From NCBI RefSeq assembly GCF_003182255.1, contig NZ_QGTQ01000008.1, positions 166,076-230,075 of the forward strand: a DNA stretch of 64,000 nt, read 5' to 3'. The stretch's first letter is position 1, and every line of letters starts with the position of its first letter. A model generated the notes under the pieces. That model was not told the DNA's origin. It was given only the letters and a program-made list of their open reading frames with translations, and did no database searches. Below are positions 50,104 to 58,833 of this stretch, piece after piece. The DNA is from Paenibacillus cellulosilyticus. GTDB taxonomy: Bacteria; Bacillota; Bacilli; Paenibacillales; Paenibacillaceae. A program made the translations under genes and the position numbers.

Positions 50104-51093
50104 TTACTTGATCTCAGCCAATGCTTTCTCCCGATAGCTGTCTACCGCTTGTACGGCGGACTTCCCATCGGTCGAGCGAACCTGCCAGTTCGACTGCTGC
50201 AGCACATCTAAGTATCCTTGGATGATCTTACCTGTTTGCGTGTCAGCGAAATCCTTGGCGATGCGCTCATAGCTCGTTTTCACTTCATCCAGCAGCTTGT
50301 AGGAACCATCTCGATCATAGATCGGAGAATTGTCAGCACCGCTCATATAAATCGTCAGTGCTCCCTCATACATTGTTTTCACCTTAGATGCATCAGGGCT
50401 GCTCGCGAATTGGGATAGATACTGGTCGTACATCATCATCCGGTCAGCAAATTGATCCCACGTAATAACAAGTCCGCCATCTGACATCGATTTCTGATCC
50501 GATAATTGCGCCAACAGTTCAATATACGTTGCATATGCAGACGTCAGCGCAGTCTTATATTGGCGAAGCGAATTGTAATCCACAATTGGGAAAATCGAGC
50601 CTTCCACCGCTTCCAGCTTATAGCCATCCGCGAACACCGCTTCGACCATCGTACGAATCGAATCATCCTTGATCTGACTTGCGTTGTCTTTCGTGATTGG
50701 CCAATCCAATGCATTCAATGCCGTTGCAACATTCTCTTTGTAAAATGGCTCCTGTCGACTCGGCAGCTCCTCGTCGTACTTGGCAACCAAATCACGAACG
50801 ATCTGATCAGCAGACTCTGGTTGCAATTTGGTTAGATTTTCGTTCAGAAACTTCAGCCTATCACTTATATCAGGATTAGTTGATTTCAATGCATTATAAT
50901 CACTTAGAACTGGATCGTCCTTCGATGATTGTTCCGAAGGCGTCGGCTCTGCCTGTTGGTCCTTATCCACTGCCGAAGTCGATTCGTTCGGACTGCTCTC
51001 GGTCTTCTTATCGTTATTATCACACGCTGCTAGCAGAACAGCAGACAATAAGCACATCATTGCCGCAGCGCTTGCTTTACTCTTGATTTTCAC
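50104..51093 (-). CDS. Lipoprotein of unknown function
   Basis: 329 residues from a GTG with GAGGG at 7 bases. The signal ends in lipobox LLAACDN (Cys near 24). A Ser/Glu/Pro/Asp-rich linker of about 35 residues follows, then a helical domain (SDRLKFLNENLTKLQPESAD, LLDEVKTSYERIAKDF). No catalytic motif is seen. It would be anchored on the outer face of the membrane. The 210 bases downstream hold only a short open frame, with no clear feature. Confidence 0.8.
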   Translation of the reverse strand: MKIKSKASAAAMMCLLSAVLLAACDNNDKKTESSPNESTSAVDKDQQAEPTPSEQSSKDDPVLSDYNALKSTNPDISDRLKFLNENLTKLQPESADQIVRDLVAKYDEELPSRQEPFYKENVATALNALDWPITKDNASQIKDDSIRTMVEAVFADGYKLEAVEGSIFPIVDYNSLRQYKTALTSAYATYIELLAQLSDQKSMSDGGLVITWDQFADRMMMYDQYLSQFASSPDASKVKTMYEGALTIYMSGADNSPIYDRDGSYKLLDEVKTSYERIAKDFADTQTGKIIQGYLDVLQQSNWQVRSTDGKSAVQAVDSYREKALAEIK

Positions 51094-51303
51094 ACTTAAT
51101 CCCTCATTTCAAACGAAGTCAGATACTATCTAAACGTATTTAAGCTTCATTTGGTTGCACCTAATGGGCAGGTGGTTATTGCCAGTCTCAATTCGAGGCA
51201 CAACTAATAAAGCTGCCGCCGCAGCGACAGCCTTTGATTTTGTCTATGAAAGATGCCAGTTCATGACAAATATCGCTCCGTCGTTCACTCTTTTCTATTG
51301 TCC

Positions 51304-52398
51304 TTAATTCGTTGATTGAGCCAGGATGATACCAGCTTCTCTCTTGCTTAGTTTCTCTCCATACGACTTTCCCGTCTTCGTCCCTAGCCCTTGAATGGCT
51401 TTCATCTGGGTCGAAGTGGCAGGCTGCGCATTGATCAGATTCATAAGATTATCCTGTGCGATCATACGAGCGATCCTCGGATCATCCAGCAGATGGAGTA
51501 TGTGATACATCGCTTCAATTGCCCGCTCTTCTCCACCTTCAAGACCATATCCGGAATCGGTACTTAGGATGAAACGGTCGGGATATTTCTTTATCACGGG
51601 TATGAAGTTCTCTGGGTGTAAGCCTCCTTCAGGGTTAAAAACTGAGAATCCAGCAAAAAAGTCAGCGTATAGATTGGGATGGCTCGATAGCAACCGGTCA
51701 ATCTCTTCAGGTGTGTTATAGGCATTGATATGTCCGAAAATGAAGGTTGTATCCGGATGCTCAGACATCGCTTGCTCCAGCTTCGCCACAGGCTCTCCGT
51801 TCGGAGGATCGATGTGAAGCAATATGGGCGCTTTGTAAGTAGCGATCAGATCATAAATTTGCGGAAGATATCCGTCCATGGGATCATTCGCCTTCCATAG
51901 AACGTTGGAGACGACTGGCGAATAAGTCGATGCACCTGCAATTTCACCAAGTCCGAAGTAGCCTTTCTCCAGATTCTCCTTCACCACGTCCAAGCTGCTA
52001 GGATCATGCAGGTCGAAACCAGAGAAATATGGGATGTAGAGCTCAGGATTCGATTGATAAGCTGTCCAACTGTTCGCATCTGTATTGATCGCGCTCGGCT
52101 CAGACACGTCACCGAACAGGACGACATGAGCGACTTGATTTCTAGCCCACATCGACTCCGATCGACGATACTGCGAGTCACTAGCATCATGATTATGACC
52201 ATCTACGAGTCCTAATTCGCCATATGTATCTACGAGTTCAGCCAGCGTCGGTGAATCTGTCTGTTTCTTCAATTCCTTAGCTTTAGCAGCAACTGACTTG
52301 ATCACAGAATCTGAATTCGTGTCTGGATCGCTGCAAGATGTGAGACTTAATGCCGTGCAGCAGCTAACGAATAGGATGAAGAATGATTTCTTAGTCAT
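51304..52398 (-). CDS. Amidohydrolase-like lipoprotein
   Basis: 364 residues with AAGGAGG before the ATG. Signal peptide with lipobox SLTSCSD (Cys near 22). The exported part resembles amidohydrolase_2 metal enzymes: LVDGHNHDAS near 65 with the HxH pair, APILLHIDPPNGEP near 180, TTFIFGHINAYN near 210, and RFILSTDSGYGLEG near 265 with the late Asp. It would be an extracytoplasmic metal hydrolase or decarboxylase of unknown substrate. Exported members of this family are less common than cytoplasmic ones. Confidence 0.82.
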   Translation of the reverse strand: MTKKSFFILFVSCCTALSLTSCSDPDTNSDSVIKSVAAKAKELKKQTDSPTLAELVDTYGELGLVDGHNHDASDSQYRRSESMWARNQVAHVVLFGDVSEPSAINTDANSWTAYQSNPELYIPYFSGFDLHDPSSLDVVKENLEKGYFGLGEIAGASTYSPVVSNVLWKANDPMDGYLPQIYDLIATYKAPILLHIDPPNGEPVAKLEQAMSEHPDTTFIFGHINAYNTPEEIDRLLSSHPNLYADFFAGFSVFNPEGGLHPENFIPVIKKYPDRFILSTDSGYGLEGGEERAIEAMYHILHLLDDPRIARMIAQDNLMNLINAQPATSTQMKAIQGLGTKTGKSYGEKLSKREAGIILAQSTN

Positions 52399-52556
52399 AC
52401 TATACCTCCTTCGTACGCATCACATGCTATCGATATGTAATAAAAGGTAAAGATAGTTGATATAGTCATATTGTATGCGATTACTCTGTGGGAAGATAGT
52501 TGCATGATGCGATTAATATTACGAGGATTGTATCATTCACTACACGATCGAATCGA

Positions 52557-52600
52557 AAAGCGGCAGTCCATGGACCCGATAACGTCCCAGACTGCCGCTT
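52557..52600 (-). terminator. Terminator of two-component/ABC operon
   Basis: AAGCGGCAGTC pairs with GACTGCCGCTT across a 22-base loop with inner pairing; minus-strand tail TTTTCG. Directly past the ATPase stop. Confidence 0.85.
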
Positions 52601-52602
52601 GT

Positions 52603-53280
52603 TTATTTCTCTATCAAACATCCATTATCCAAATGTAGAACGCGGTCGCATAGCGGAAGGACACGCTCATCGTGGGTAACCATTACCGCACTCTTACCCA
52701 GCTCCTTCGCTTCGCTTGCGAGCAACTGGACCACATCCATGCCTCGTGCGGCATCAAGGCTTGCTGTCGGCTCGTCTGCGAGCAGCACAGCAGGATCATT
52801 CATGAGTGCTCTTGCAATAGCGATACGTTGGCGTTCACCGCCTGACAGCTTTTCCGGATATGCACCTCGTCTATGTGACATTCCTAGCTTCTCTAGTAAA
52901 GCGCGTGCTCGCTTTGCAGCTAGCGACGAATGGATACCGCTTTGTTTGGCAACAAACATCAGCTGTTCCTCCGCTTTCAAATACGGAATCAGATTGGCAC
53001 TTTGGAATATGAATCCGATTTGATGAAGTCGTATGCTCGACAGCTCACCAGCGTTCTCGCCCGTAATCGATTCCCCATCAAGAAGCACATTGCCGCTCGT
53101 AGGCGCGAGAAGAGCGCCTGCAATGGATAAAAAGGTGCTTTTCCCAGAACCAGAAGGGCCGAGAACGGCAACGAGCTCTCCTTCTGCAACCTTCAGGCTG
53201 AGATTGTTGAGAATCGTTCGCTGTACGCCTCCGTCCTCGAATCTATGTGTGATTTGGTCCATTATGAGTCGATAAGTCAT
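52603..53280 (-). CDS. ABC transporter ATPase (MacB/LolD type)
   Basis: 225 residues. Walker A GPSGSGKSTF near 41, Q-loop in IGFIFQSANLIPYL near 90, signature LSGGERQRIAIARAL near 143, Walker B LLADEPTASLD and H-loop VMVTHDERV. This is the small ATPase class that pairs with FtsX/MacB permeases for extrusion or mechanical work. Its start overlaps the permease end by 4 bases. It is the last gene of the operon. Confidence 0.93.
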   Translation of the reverse strand: MTYRLIMDQITHRFEDGGVQRTILNNLSLKVAEGELVAVLGPSGSGKSTFLSIAGALLAPTSGNVLLDGESITGENAGELSSIRLHQIGFIFQSANLIPYLKAEEQLMFVAKQSGIHSSLAAKRARALLEKLGMSHRRGAYPEKLSGGERQRIAIARALMNDPAVLLADEPTASLDAARGMDVVQLLASEAKELGKSAVMVTHDERVLPLCDRVLHLDNGCLIEK

Positions 53281-54404
53281 GCTGTCGTCCTCCCTATCGC
53301 ATCCAACGCATCGATTCGACTTATTTTATAGACGGACAGAAGAGCACCAACAAGCGAGATGACGATAAAGGCTCCGCATGTCATTAAAAGGGTCGACACG
53401 TGAAGTTGAAACGGCATGCCGCTTGGCAGCATCATTTCGATCGCTCGGACTAGCAGCACACTTATCATTAAACTGCTGACGCTCAATAGCAGCATCTGCA
53501 GAGATACGCTTTTGACCAAATAGCCGGTTCGCGTACCGATTGCCTTTAATACCCCGAACTGATGACTCTTCTGAATCGTAATGACATAGAAGAATACCGC
53601 TAATACGAATACGGAGATGATATATAAGAACAGAATCATCATCGTCAGAGAGCCTTGTTCCTCTTTGTATCCGGGTATAGCCGCGATAGCTTGGGATTTC
53701 GTTACAATCTCGGTTTGAGACATTGCAGCTGCAAGTTGCTCGACTTGCTCCTTATCCGCTCGAAGTGCAATTGCACTGATTGAGCGGTCTGAGGCCGCTC
53801 CGTCAGCTCCTTTCAACGCGTTCATCTTGAGTTGGAGCTGCCTCCAGTCTGACTCGTTTAAGAAGATGACTGGCGAATGGCTGAAAGACTCATCGCTCAC
53901 AAACCCGCTAACTGTCCATTCTAGCCCTGAACCCTGATCGACAATTATGCTGCCAATACCAATCCCGGATTCCTTCATCTTGCTGTCGACCAGCACTTCG
54001 CCTATACTTTGCGAGGTTATCGCATGTCCTTCGGATACCGATGGCATCAACCAGCCCTCGGGCTTCACTGCAATTAGTGTCACATCGAGTTTAAATTCTG
54101 CCCCCGCGTTTGTGACAGTGGTCATTCGAACACTTAGTGACTGTACATTCTCTTCCCCAATAGCTTTGCCAGTCTGAGATAGCACAGACTCTTCAAGAAG
54201 TGATCGCGTAAAACGGTGGCTTGCTTCTTTCTCCATTACGAAATGTGATGCGCTCATGTTCTCAATCGAAGCTGCATTGTCATAAGCGAGTCCCTTCGCC
54301 AGTCCAGTGACGAATAGGACTAGAAAGGCGATTAGCAGCATAATGGTCGCGATTAACGCATAACGAACTTTAGCGAATCTCATCTCTCGAATGGCCAGAT
54401 ACAT
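53277..54404 (-). CDS. FtsX/MacB-type ABC permease
   Basis: 375 residues from ATG 54404, preceded by GGGAGGG. One N-terminal membrane helix (ALIATIMLLIAFLVLFVTGL), a large extracytoplasmic domain of about 200 residues (LVDSKMKESGIGIGSIIVDQG), and three helices at the C-terminus with the FtsX pattern (FGVLKAIGTRTGYLVKSVSL, IDALDAIGRT). With the ATPase it forms an exporter for a peptide, antibiotic or lipoprotein-like substrate. The upstream two-component system is in the same operon. Confidence 0.9.
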   Translation of the reverse strand: MYLAIREMRFAKVRYALIATIMLLIAFLVLFVTGLAKGLAYDNAASIENMSASHFVMEKEASHRFTRSLLEESVLSQTGKAIGEENVQSLSVRMTTVTNAGAEFKLDVTLIAVKPEGWLMPSVSEGHAITSQSIGEVLVDSKMKESGIGIGSIIVDQGSGLEWTVSGFVSDESFSHSPVIFLNESDWRQLQLKMNALKGADGAASDRSISAIALRADKEQVEQLAAAMSQTEIVTKSQAIAAIPGYKEEQGSLTMMILFLYIISVFVLAVFFYVITIQKSHQFGVLKAIGTRTGYLVKSVSLQMLLLSVSSLMISVLLVRAIEMMLPSGMPFQLHVSTLLMTCGAFIVISLVGALLSVYKISRIDALDAIGRTTA

Positions 54405-54469
54405 CGTGCTTCCCTCCCTTGGTTGGCACCAGTTTAGGAAGTGAAAATGAACGGCGCGTGAACAAACCA

Positions 54470-55849
54470 TTACAAATTCGGAAGCGTCACTGTAAAGGTT
54501 GTACCCGTTTCTCGAGAACTGCTTACATCAATCTGACCATCGTGGAGCTGTACGATTTTCTTCACGATTGCAAGACCAAGACCCGTTCGACCCGATGTGC
54601 GCTCGCGGGCGCGGTCGACACGGTAGAACCGGTCGAATAGAAAGGGCAGATGCTCAGGAGCAATTCCGTCCCCTGTATCTGCTACGATAATAACTGTATG
54701 TGAGGCAGTTTGCTCAGCTACAATTTCGATGCTGCGTCCTGTCGGGATATGGCTCACTGCATTGGCGATTAGGTTCATCCACACCTGCATGAAGAGCACT
54801 TCATCACCATAGATCGTGGCAGTTGGAGGAATGGAAAGCTTCAATAGCAGCTCCTTCTCCTCCAGCTGCCATTGAAGCACCTGTACCGCTTGTCGGACGT
54901 GAGTGTGTAGAACGATCCGTTGTTTATTGAGTGCATCTTCCCCCTGTTCCAGTGAGGAAAGCATAAGCAGCTGCTTGCTAAGCATGGAGAGATGACGGCT
55001 CTCAGCTTCAATGACAGAGATATAATGCGCACGCTCCGCTGTCGATAATTCATGCTTGGCAAGAATTTGGGCGAAGCCTTGAATGGATGTGAGCGGCGAT
55101 TGGATTTCATGGGATACGTTCGAGACAAATTGCTGACGCGCTTGATCAACGCGATCAAGCTCCCTGCTCATCGTCATGAAATGGCTCGCAAGCTGGCCGA
55201 TCTCATCTCGTCTTCTTGTAGGCAGCCGAAGGTTGTAATGTCCCTGAGAGATTCGTTTAGTTGCATCGGACAGTCTCGTTATCGGCTTCACCAAATAACG
55301 GGTACTAATCAAGAAGATGAGAATGCTTATGATTACAGTCAACAACCCGACCAATGCAAAAAATGTACGAAGCTCTCCAAATTGCAGAAGCACGTCCGGG
55401 CGCATGAATAAAGCATATTTCGTCGTAGGGAATTGGACCAGCAAGCCTATCGTGTTGCTCAAACGGTTCTCGAAGAAACCAGAGATGAATGGTTTGTTCG
55501 GAAATTGGGCTACACCATGGTAGACCTCACCGCCGAAGACAAGGTCAACCGCCTGTTGATCCAAATCCCGCTCTCTGAAGTTACTGCCGTAGAACTGAGA
55601 ATTACCTTGTTCATCCGTTACATAGATTTCGTATCCGAGAGAAGCCGCATTGCGCAGATACTTGTCCATTTGTTCAGGTTCCGATTCGATGTACTGTTTC
55701 ATCTGCTCAGCGATGCCGGTAAGCTTCTCATCGTTATATGGCTTTAGTTTTAGGTGGTAATAGATATTCGATGCTAGGAAGCCGAGCGTACTGCTCACAA
55801 GAATAACCGCTATCGTAATAAGAAATACACGGAAATAGAGCGACTTCAC
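54470..55849 (-). CDS. Sensor histidine kinase with HAMP domain
   Basis: 459 residues, GTG start overlapping the response-regulator stop by 4 bases. Two membrane helices (about 8-28 and 165-185) enclose an external sensor domain of about 135 residues. Then HAMP (RYLVKPITRLSDATKRISQG), DHp with phospho-His in FVSNVSHEIQSPLTSIQGF near 240, and the ATPase (LIANAVSHIPTG, DTGDGIAPEHLPFLFDRFYR, GLGLAIVKKIV). It would sense an envelope signal and control the exporter genes downstream. Confidence 0.92.
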   Translation of the reverse strand: MKSLYFRVFLITIAVILVSSTLGFLASNIYYHLKLKPYNDEKLTGIAEQMKQYIESEPEQMDKYLRNAASLGYEIYVTDEQGNSQFYGSNFRERDLDQQAVDLVFGGEVYHGVAQFPNKPFISGFFENRLSNTIGLLVQFPTTKYALFMRPDVLLQFGELRTFFALVGLLTVIISILIFLISTRYLVKPITRLSDATKRISQGHYNLRLPTRRRDEIGQLASHFMTMSRELDRVDQARQQFVSNVSHEIQSPLTSIQGFAQILAKHELSTAERAHYISVIEAESRHLSMLSKQLLMLSSLEQGEDALNKQRIVLHTHVRQAVQVLQWQLEEKELLLKLSIPPTATIYGDEVLFMQVWMNLIANAVSHIPTGRSIEIVAEQTASHTVIIVADTGDGIAPEHLPFLFDRFYRVDRARERTSGRTGLGLAIVKKIVQLHDGQIDVSSSRETGTTFTVTLPNL

Positions 55850-56523
55850 TTGCCTCTCACCTCGACTTTATATCCAATGCCGCGTACAGTCTGAATGCTG
55901 AAGTCATCAACGTAATTCGCGAATCGTTGGCGGAGCCTTTTGATATGTACATCAACGGTTCGGTCATCCCCCTCGAAATCCGCTCCCCATACGAGACGTA
56001 TCAGCTCCTCTCGCGAGAACAGTCGACCCGGGTATTGTGCGAGCTGGGCCAGCAGCTCAAATTCCCTCATCGGCAGCAGCAGCACGGATTGACCATCGGA
56101 CACCTCTACATTTTTACGATCAATCGTAATCCGATTCAGGCGAATGATATCGCTTGAAGCGCGCGTATACCGACGAAATAACGCTTTGATTCGGAAGAGA
56201 AGCTCTTCCGGCTCAAATGGTTTGGTGACGTAATCATCCGTCCCTCTGAGATACGCCTGCTCCTTATCGCTTAGTTGATCCTTGGAAGTCAACATCACGA
56301 TTGGAATATCATAGTGCTCCCGGATATATTCACATAGTTCGAGTCCATCCATCTTCGGCATCATAACGTCAATGATAGCCAGATCAATCGAAGTTTGCTG
56401 CATGACTCCAACCGCAACGGCTCCATCCTGCGCTTCATGTACCTGGTAGCCTTCCCGAGTCATCACAAATCGTACGAGCGCTCGAATATTCGGATCATCA
56501 TCTGCCACAAGCAGATTTTTCAT
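55846..56523 (-). CDS. OmpR-family response regulator
   Basis: 225 residues from ATG 56523 with GGGGG upstream. Receiver: MKNLLVADDDPNIRALVRFV, phospho-Asp in LAIIDVMMPKMDG near 52, Lys in VTKPFEPEE. Winged HTH C-terminal domain: LLPMREFELLAQLAQYPGRLFSREELIR and DRTVDVHIKRLRQRF. It is the first gene of the operon RR, HK, permease, ATPase and probably autoregulates it. Confidence 0.94.
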   Translation of the reverse strand: MKNLLVADDDPNIRALVRFVMTREGYQVHEAQDGAVAVGVMQQTSIDLAIIDVMMPKMDGLELCEYIREHYDIPIVMLTSKDQLSDKEQAYLRGTDDYVTKPFEPEELLFRIKALFRRYTRASSDIIRLNRITIDRKNVEVSDGQSVLLLPMREFELLAQLAQYPGRLFSREELIRLVWGADFEGDDRTVDVHIKRLRQRFANYVDDFSIQTVRGIGYKVEVRGK

Positions 56524-56599
56524 CGTAACAACCCCCATAACTTACCTGATGTCGTTGTTAGCATAGCATAATCGCAAGCAAGTACAAGCGCAGGAAAAA

Positions 56600-56626
56600 A
56601 AGGATGCCGTTGAACGCGGCATCCTT
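56600..56626 (-). terminator. Terminator of GNAT gene
   Basis: AAGGATGCC pairs with GGCATCCTT, followed by T7 on the minus strand. Confidence 0.85.
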
Positions 56627-56641
56627 GTATATTTACCTGGC

Positions 56642-57163
56642 CTACAACCGCTTCGCATAACAATGCCTCATCTTGCCGCCATACATCGGACGTGTGAACT
56701 GCAGCGTTAATCCTGCTTCATCTAAATTCCTTACACTTGGCAAATTATCCGGATGGACCGTGGAATAGAGATACAGACAACCTCTCTTCCGCGCACGTTC
56801 CTCTCTTAATCTATGAAAATAGCGCTGCAGCCCCATTCCACGCACAGACTCATGAACAACGGTCGAATCCAACACGGCAACGTGCGACAGCTCCTCTACC
56901 GGAACGCCGAACTCGGGGCCCAGGTTATCACTCTTATCCGGGTATGAGATCACCGAGTACGCAACAAGGTTCCCATTGACGTACGCACCGTATATTTCAC
57001 CATGTTCGTTCAAGTGATAGGTAATAAAGGCTTCATCATACATAGCGAACAGATCTTGCGATGGCAGTCGTGACAAGACGTCCAGCATAAGTGCATAGAT
57101 GTCTTGCACATCCGTTTCGTTTAAACGTCTTATTATGATTGGCTTTCCATCTTTGGTTTGCAT
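56642..57163 (-). CDS. GNAT-family acetyltransferase
   Basis: 173 residues from ATG 57163; AGGAGG lies 14 bases upstream, a long spacing. GNAT fold: IIIRRLNETDVQDIYALM at the start, GAYVNGNLVAYSVISYP in the centre, VAVLDSTVVHESVRGMGLQRYFHRLREE as the acetyl-CoA pyrophosphate loop region (canonical Q/RxxGxG/A here RGMGLQ), and YLYSTVHPDNLPSVRNLDEAGL. Substrate unknown. Confidence 0.85.
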   Translation of the reverse strand: MQTKDGKPIIIRRLNETDVQDIYALMLDVLSRLPSQDLFAMYDEAFITYHLNEHGEIYGAYVNGNLVAYSVISYPDKSDNLGPEFGVPVEELSHVAVLDSTVVHESVRGMGLQRYFHRLREERARKRGCLYLYSTVHPDNLPSVRNLDEAGLTLQFTRPMYGGKMRHCYAKRL

Positions 57164-57227
57164 AATCCAGTGATAATCCTCCTGCCTGTTACTCTTGTTA
57201 TGGCAATTATACCCATGCGGTCCGAAA

Positions 57228-57252
57228 TAAAAAAGCCGCAATTATGCGGCTT
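57228..57252 (-). terminator. Terminator of DedA gene
   Basis: AAGCCGCA pairs with TGCGGCTT around 4 bases, T6 after it on the minus strand. Confidence 0.85.
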
Positions 57253-57261
57253 CCCAATCTC

Positions 57262-57855
57262 TTATGTAGCTTTCTTTCTTAATCGCTGTAAGAAATAAAC
57301 CAGCAACGATGTTCCAACGCCAACTAGCATCAGCACAAGCATATATCGGTTGATCGTATGGTGATATGCCTCGAACTTCTCGCCTAAGGCATGTCCCAGC
57401 AGGATAAAGGTACATACCCAGAACCATGCACCTGTATAAGCGTAGAGTGCATAATGTCGGAATGGCACCCGCATAACTCCGCAGAAGTAGCCGGTGAAAT
57501 GTCTCACGCCAGGTATGAAATAAGCGATGAACAGCAGCTTTTCTCCATATTTCTCAAACCAAACGGACGTCTTCGCTAGCTGTGCTTCACCAATGTGAAA
57601 GTGTCTGCCGTATTTAAGAACGAAAGGTTTGCCGAGCTTATATCCGACGAAATAGGATAAAGTAACGCCAGCGGTTACGCCGACACCGGCCACAATGATG
57701 CTCAACAGCAAATTCATGCGGCCCTCGGAGATAAACACACCGGTATAGCTCATTAGCATCTCGCCCGGCAGCGGCAAGGCCAGCATCTCAAGCAATAGCG
57801 CAGCGAATAGAATCCCATAACCGTAGTGCTCTAACCATATTGCTGCATTCCCCAA
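57262..57855 (-). CDS. DedA-family membrane protein
   Basis: 197 residues, TTG start with AAGAGGAAA upstream. A VTT/SNARE-associated domain with four or five membrane segments: LEMLALPLPGEMLMSYTGVF near 22, GYKLGKPFVLKYGRHFHI near 70, FEKYGEKLLFIAYFIPGVRHFTGYFCGVMRVPFRHYALYAYTG-type pattern over 98-140 with the conserved Arg. Some DedA proteins flip undecaprenyl phosphate or phosphatidylethanolamine across the membrane. Monocistronic. Confidence 0.9.
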   Translation of the reverse strand: MGNAAIWLEHYGYGILFAALLLEMLALPLPGEMLMSYTGVFISEGRMNLLLSIIVAGVGVTAGVTLSYFVGYKLGKPFVLKYGRHFHIGEAQLAKTSVWFEKYGEKLLFIAYFIPGVRHFTGYFCGVMRVPFRHYALYAYTGAWFWVCTFILLGHALGEKFEAYHHTINRYMLVLMLVGVGTSLLVYFLQRLRKKAT

Positions 57856-57944
57856 TGGATTTCCTCTTCCTTCTTAGCTGTTCTCTGGCATCGTGCGTAT
57901 AATCATGCATCATTGCCATCTTAGTTGTTCCCCAGTTATCGTGA

Positions 57945-57972
57945 AAAAACCGCAGGATATATCCTACGGTTC
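57945..57972 (-). terminator. Terminator of TetR gene
   Basis: AACCG-N-AGGATATATCCT-N-CGGTT stem, T6 on the minus strand. Confidence 0.8.
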
Positions 57973-57994
57973 ATTACACCATTGTTAATCCTGG

Positions 57995-58675
57995 TTAACT
58001 CACGCCGTACATAAACTTACTCGCCAGCTTATCCAGTCGTTCACGCATGACTTCATCACCATCATCCTTTGGCGAACTAAGCAGTTGGCGTTTCTTAATG
58101 AGGTAATAATCCCACAGAGCATTACGCAGCGTTAAGTGATGCTTCATCAGATAGATCGGATCCATTAGATTCCGGAAGATCAGTTCATCTTGCATCAATA
58201 ACAAGGTTGCGTTCTGAGGATTGAATACGCCTTCATTCATCCCTTGCTCATAAAACGTGCACAGCCGTTCGTTGCGGGCAGCAATGGCCGATTCAAGCTT
58301 TCCGTACAGCTCTGGGAACGTCTCGCGCAAGTCTCTCAAGAATGGCTCCGACCGATAGCTTGCGATCATCAGCGTTCGTACGAATGTGTTGCGGAATCGC
58401 ACCTCATACGAATTCTCCGCGCCAGGCAGATCCTCCGCGTCATTCTCTTCAACGCTATTCACGAATTGATCGACGATCAGATCAATGATTTCGTCCTTGG
58501 AACTGAAATATTTGTACAAAGTCGCTTTGGAAATATCCATCTGCTTCGCAATATCGTCCATTCTAAGCTGTTGAAAGCCCGTAGCTCGGAAGGGGGCCAA
58601 CAGCTTGTTGGCGAGCCTGCATTTGCACTCGAGGTCATTATATCGGAAGCCCGGTTGTTCCTCCGGTTTCTTCAT
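57995..58675 (-). CDS. TetR-family regulator
   Basis: 226 residues with AAGGGGGG before the ATG. N-terminal HTH: LLAPFRATGFQQLRMDDIAKQMDISKATLYKYFSSKDEIIDL pattern, residues 26-67. Long helical ligand domain afterwards. A cysteine pair (CKC) near residue 18 is unusual. Divergent from a DHA2 exporter at 58834; a 25-base inverted repeat lies between them. Likely repressor of the exporter. Confidence 0.9.
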   Translation of the reverse strand: MKKPEEQPGFRYNDLECKCRLANKLLAPFRATGFQQLRMDDIAKQMDISKATLYKYFSSKDEIIDLIVDQFVNSVEENDAEDLPGAENSYEVRFRNTFVRTLMIASYRSEPFLRDLRETFPELYGKLESAIAARNERLCTFYEQGMNEGVFNPQNATLLLMQDELIFRNLMDPIYLMKHHLTLRNALWDYYLIKKRQLLSSPKDDGDEVMRERLDKLASKFMYGVS

Positions 58676-58709
58676 TCCACGTTCCCCCCTTAATGTCTAT
58701 AGTATAAAC

Positions 58710-58734
58710 GAATGTTTCGGTAACGTAAACATTC
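58710..58734. promoter_or_regulatory. Inverted repeat, TetR operator candidate
   Basis: GAATGTTT, 9 bases, AAACATTC. It lies 35 bases from the TetR start and upstream of the exporter -35. Confidence 0.65.
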
Positions 58735-58765
58735 TGTACGAACTATACGTTTTTAATGATTTTAG

Positions 58766-58794
58766 TTTACTTCGATTAGGTCGTGTAGTATGAT
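58766..58794 (+). promoter_or_regulatory. Promoter of DHA2 exporter
   Basis: TTTACT, 17-base spacer, TATGAT; 40 bases before the exporter ATG. Confidence 0.6.
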
Positions 58795-58833
58795 GTAGAA
58801 ACTTAAATAGACAGGAAATGGAGTGAAGTAAAC

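Noticed and set aside
51181..51303. Coding-like frame directly after the amidohydrolase stop (reads SINELRTIEKSERRSD and on)
   Set aside because: No start codon or ribosome site, and no recognised match; could be chance or a short remnant.
42583..57241. Long spacing (12-14 bases) from AGGAGG to ATG in three genes (42582, 44262, 57163)
   Set aside because: Interesting but too few cases to claim a distinct initiation rule; a non-ATG start nearer the site is equally possible.
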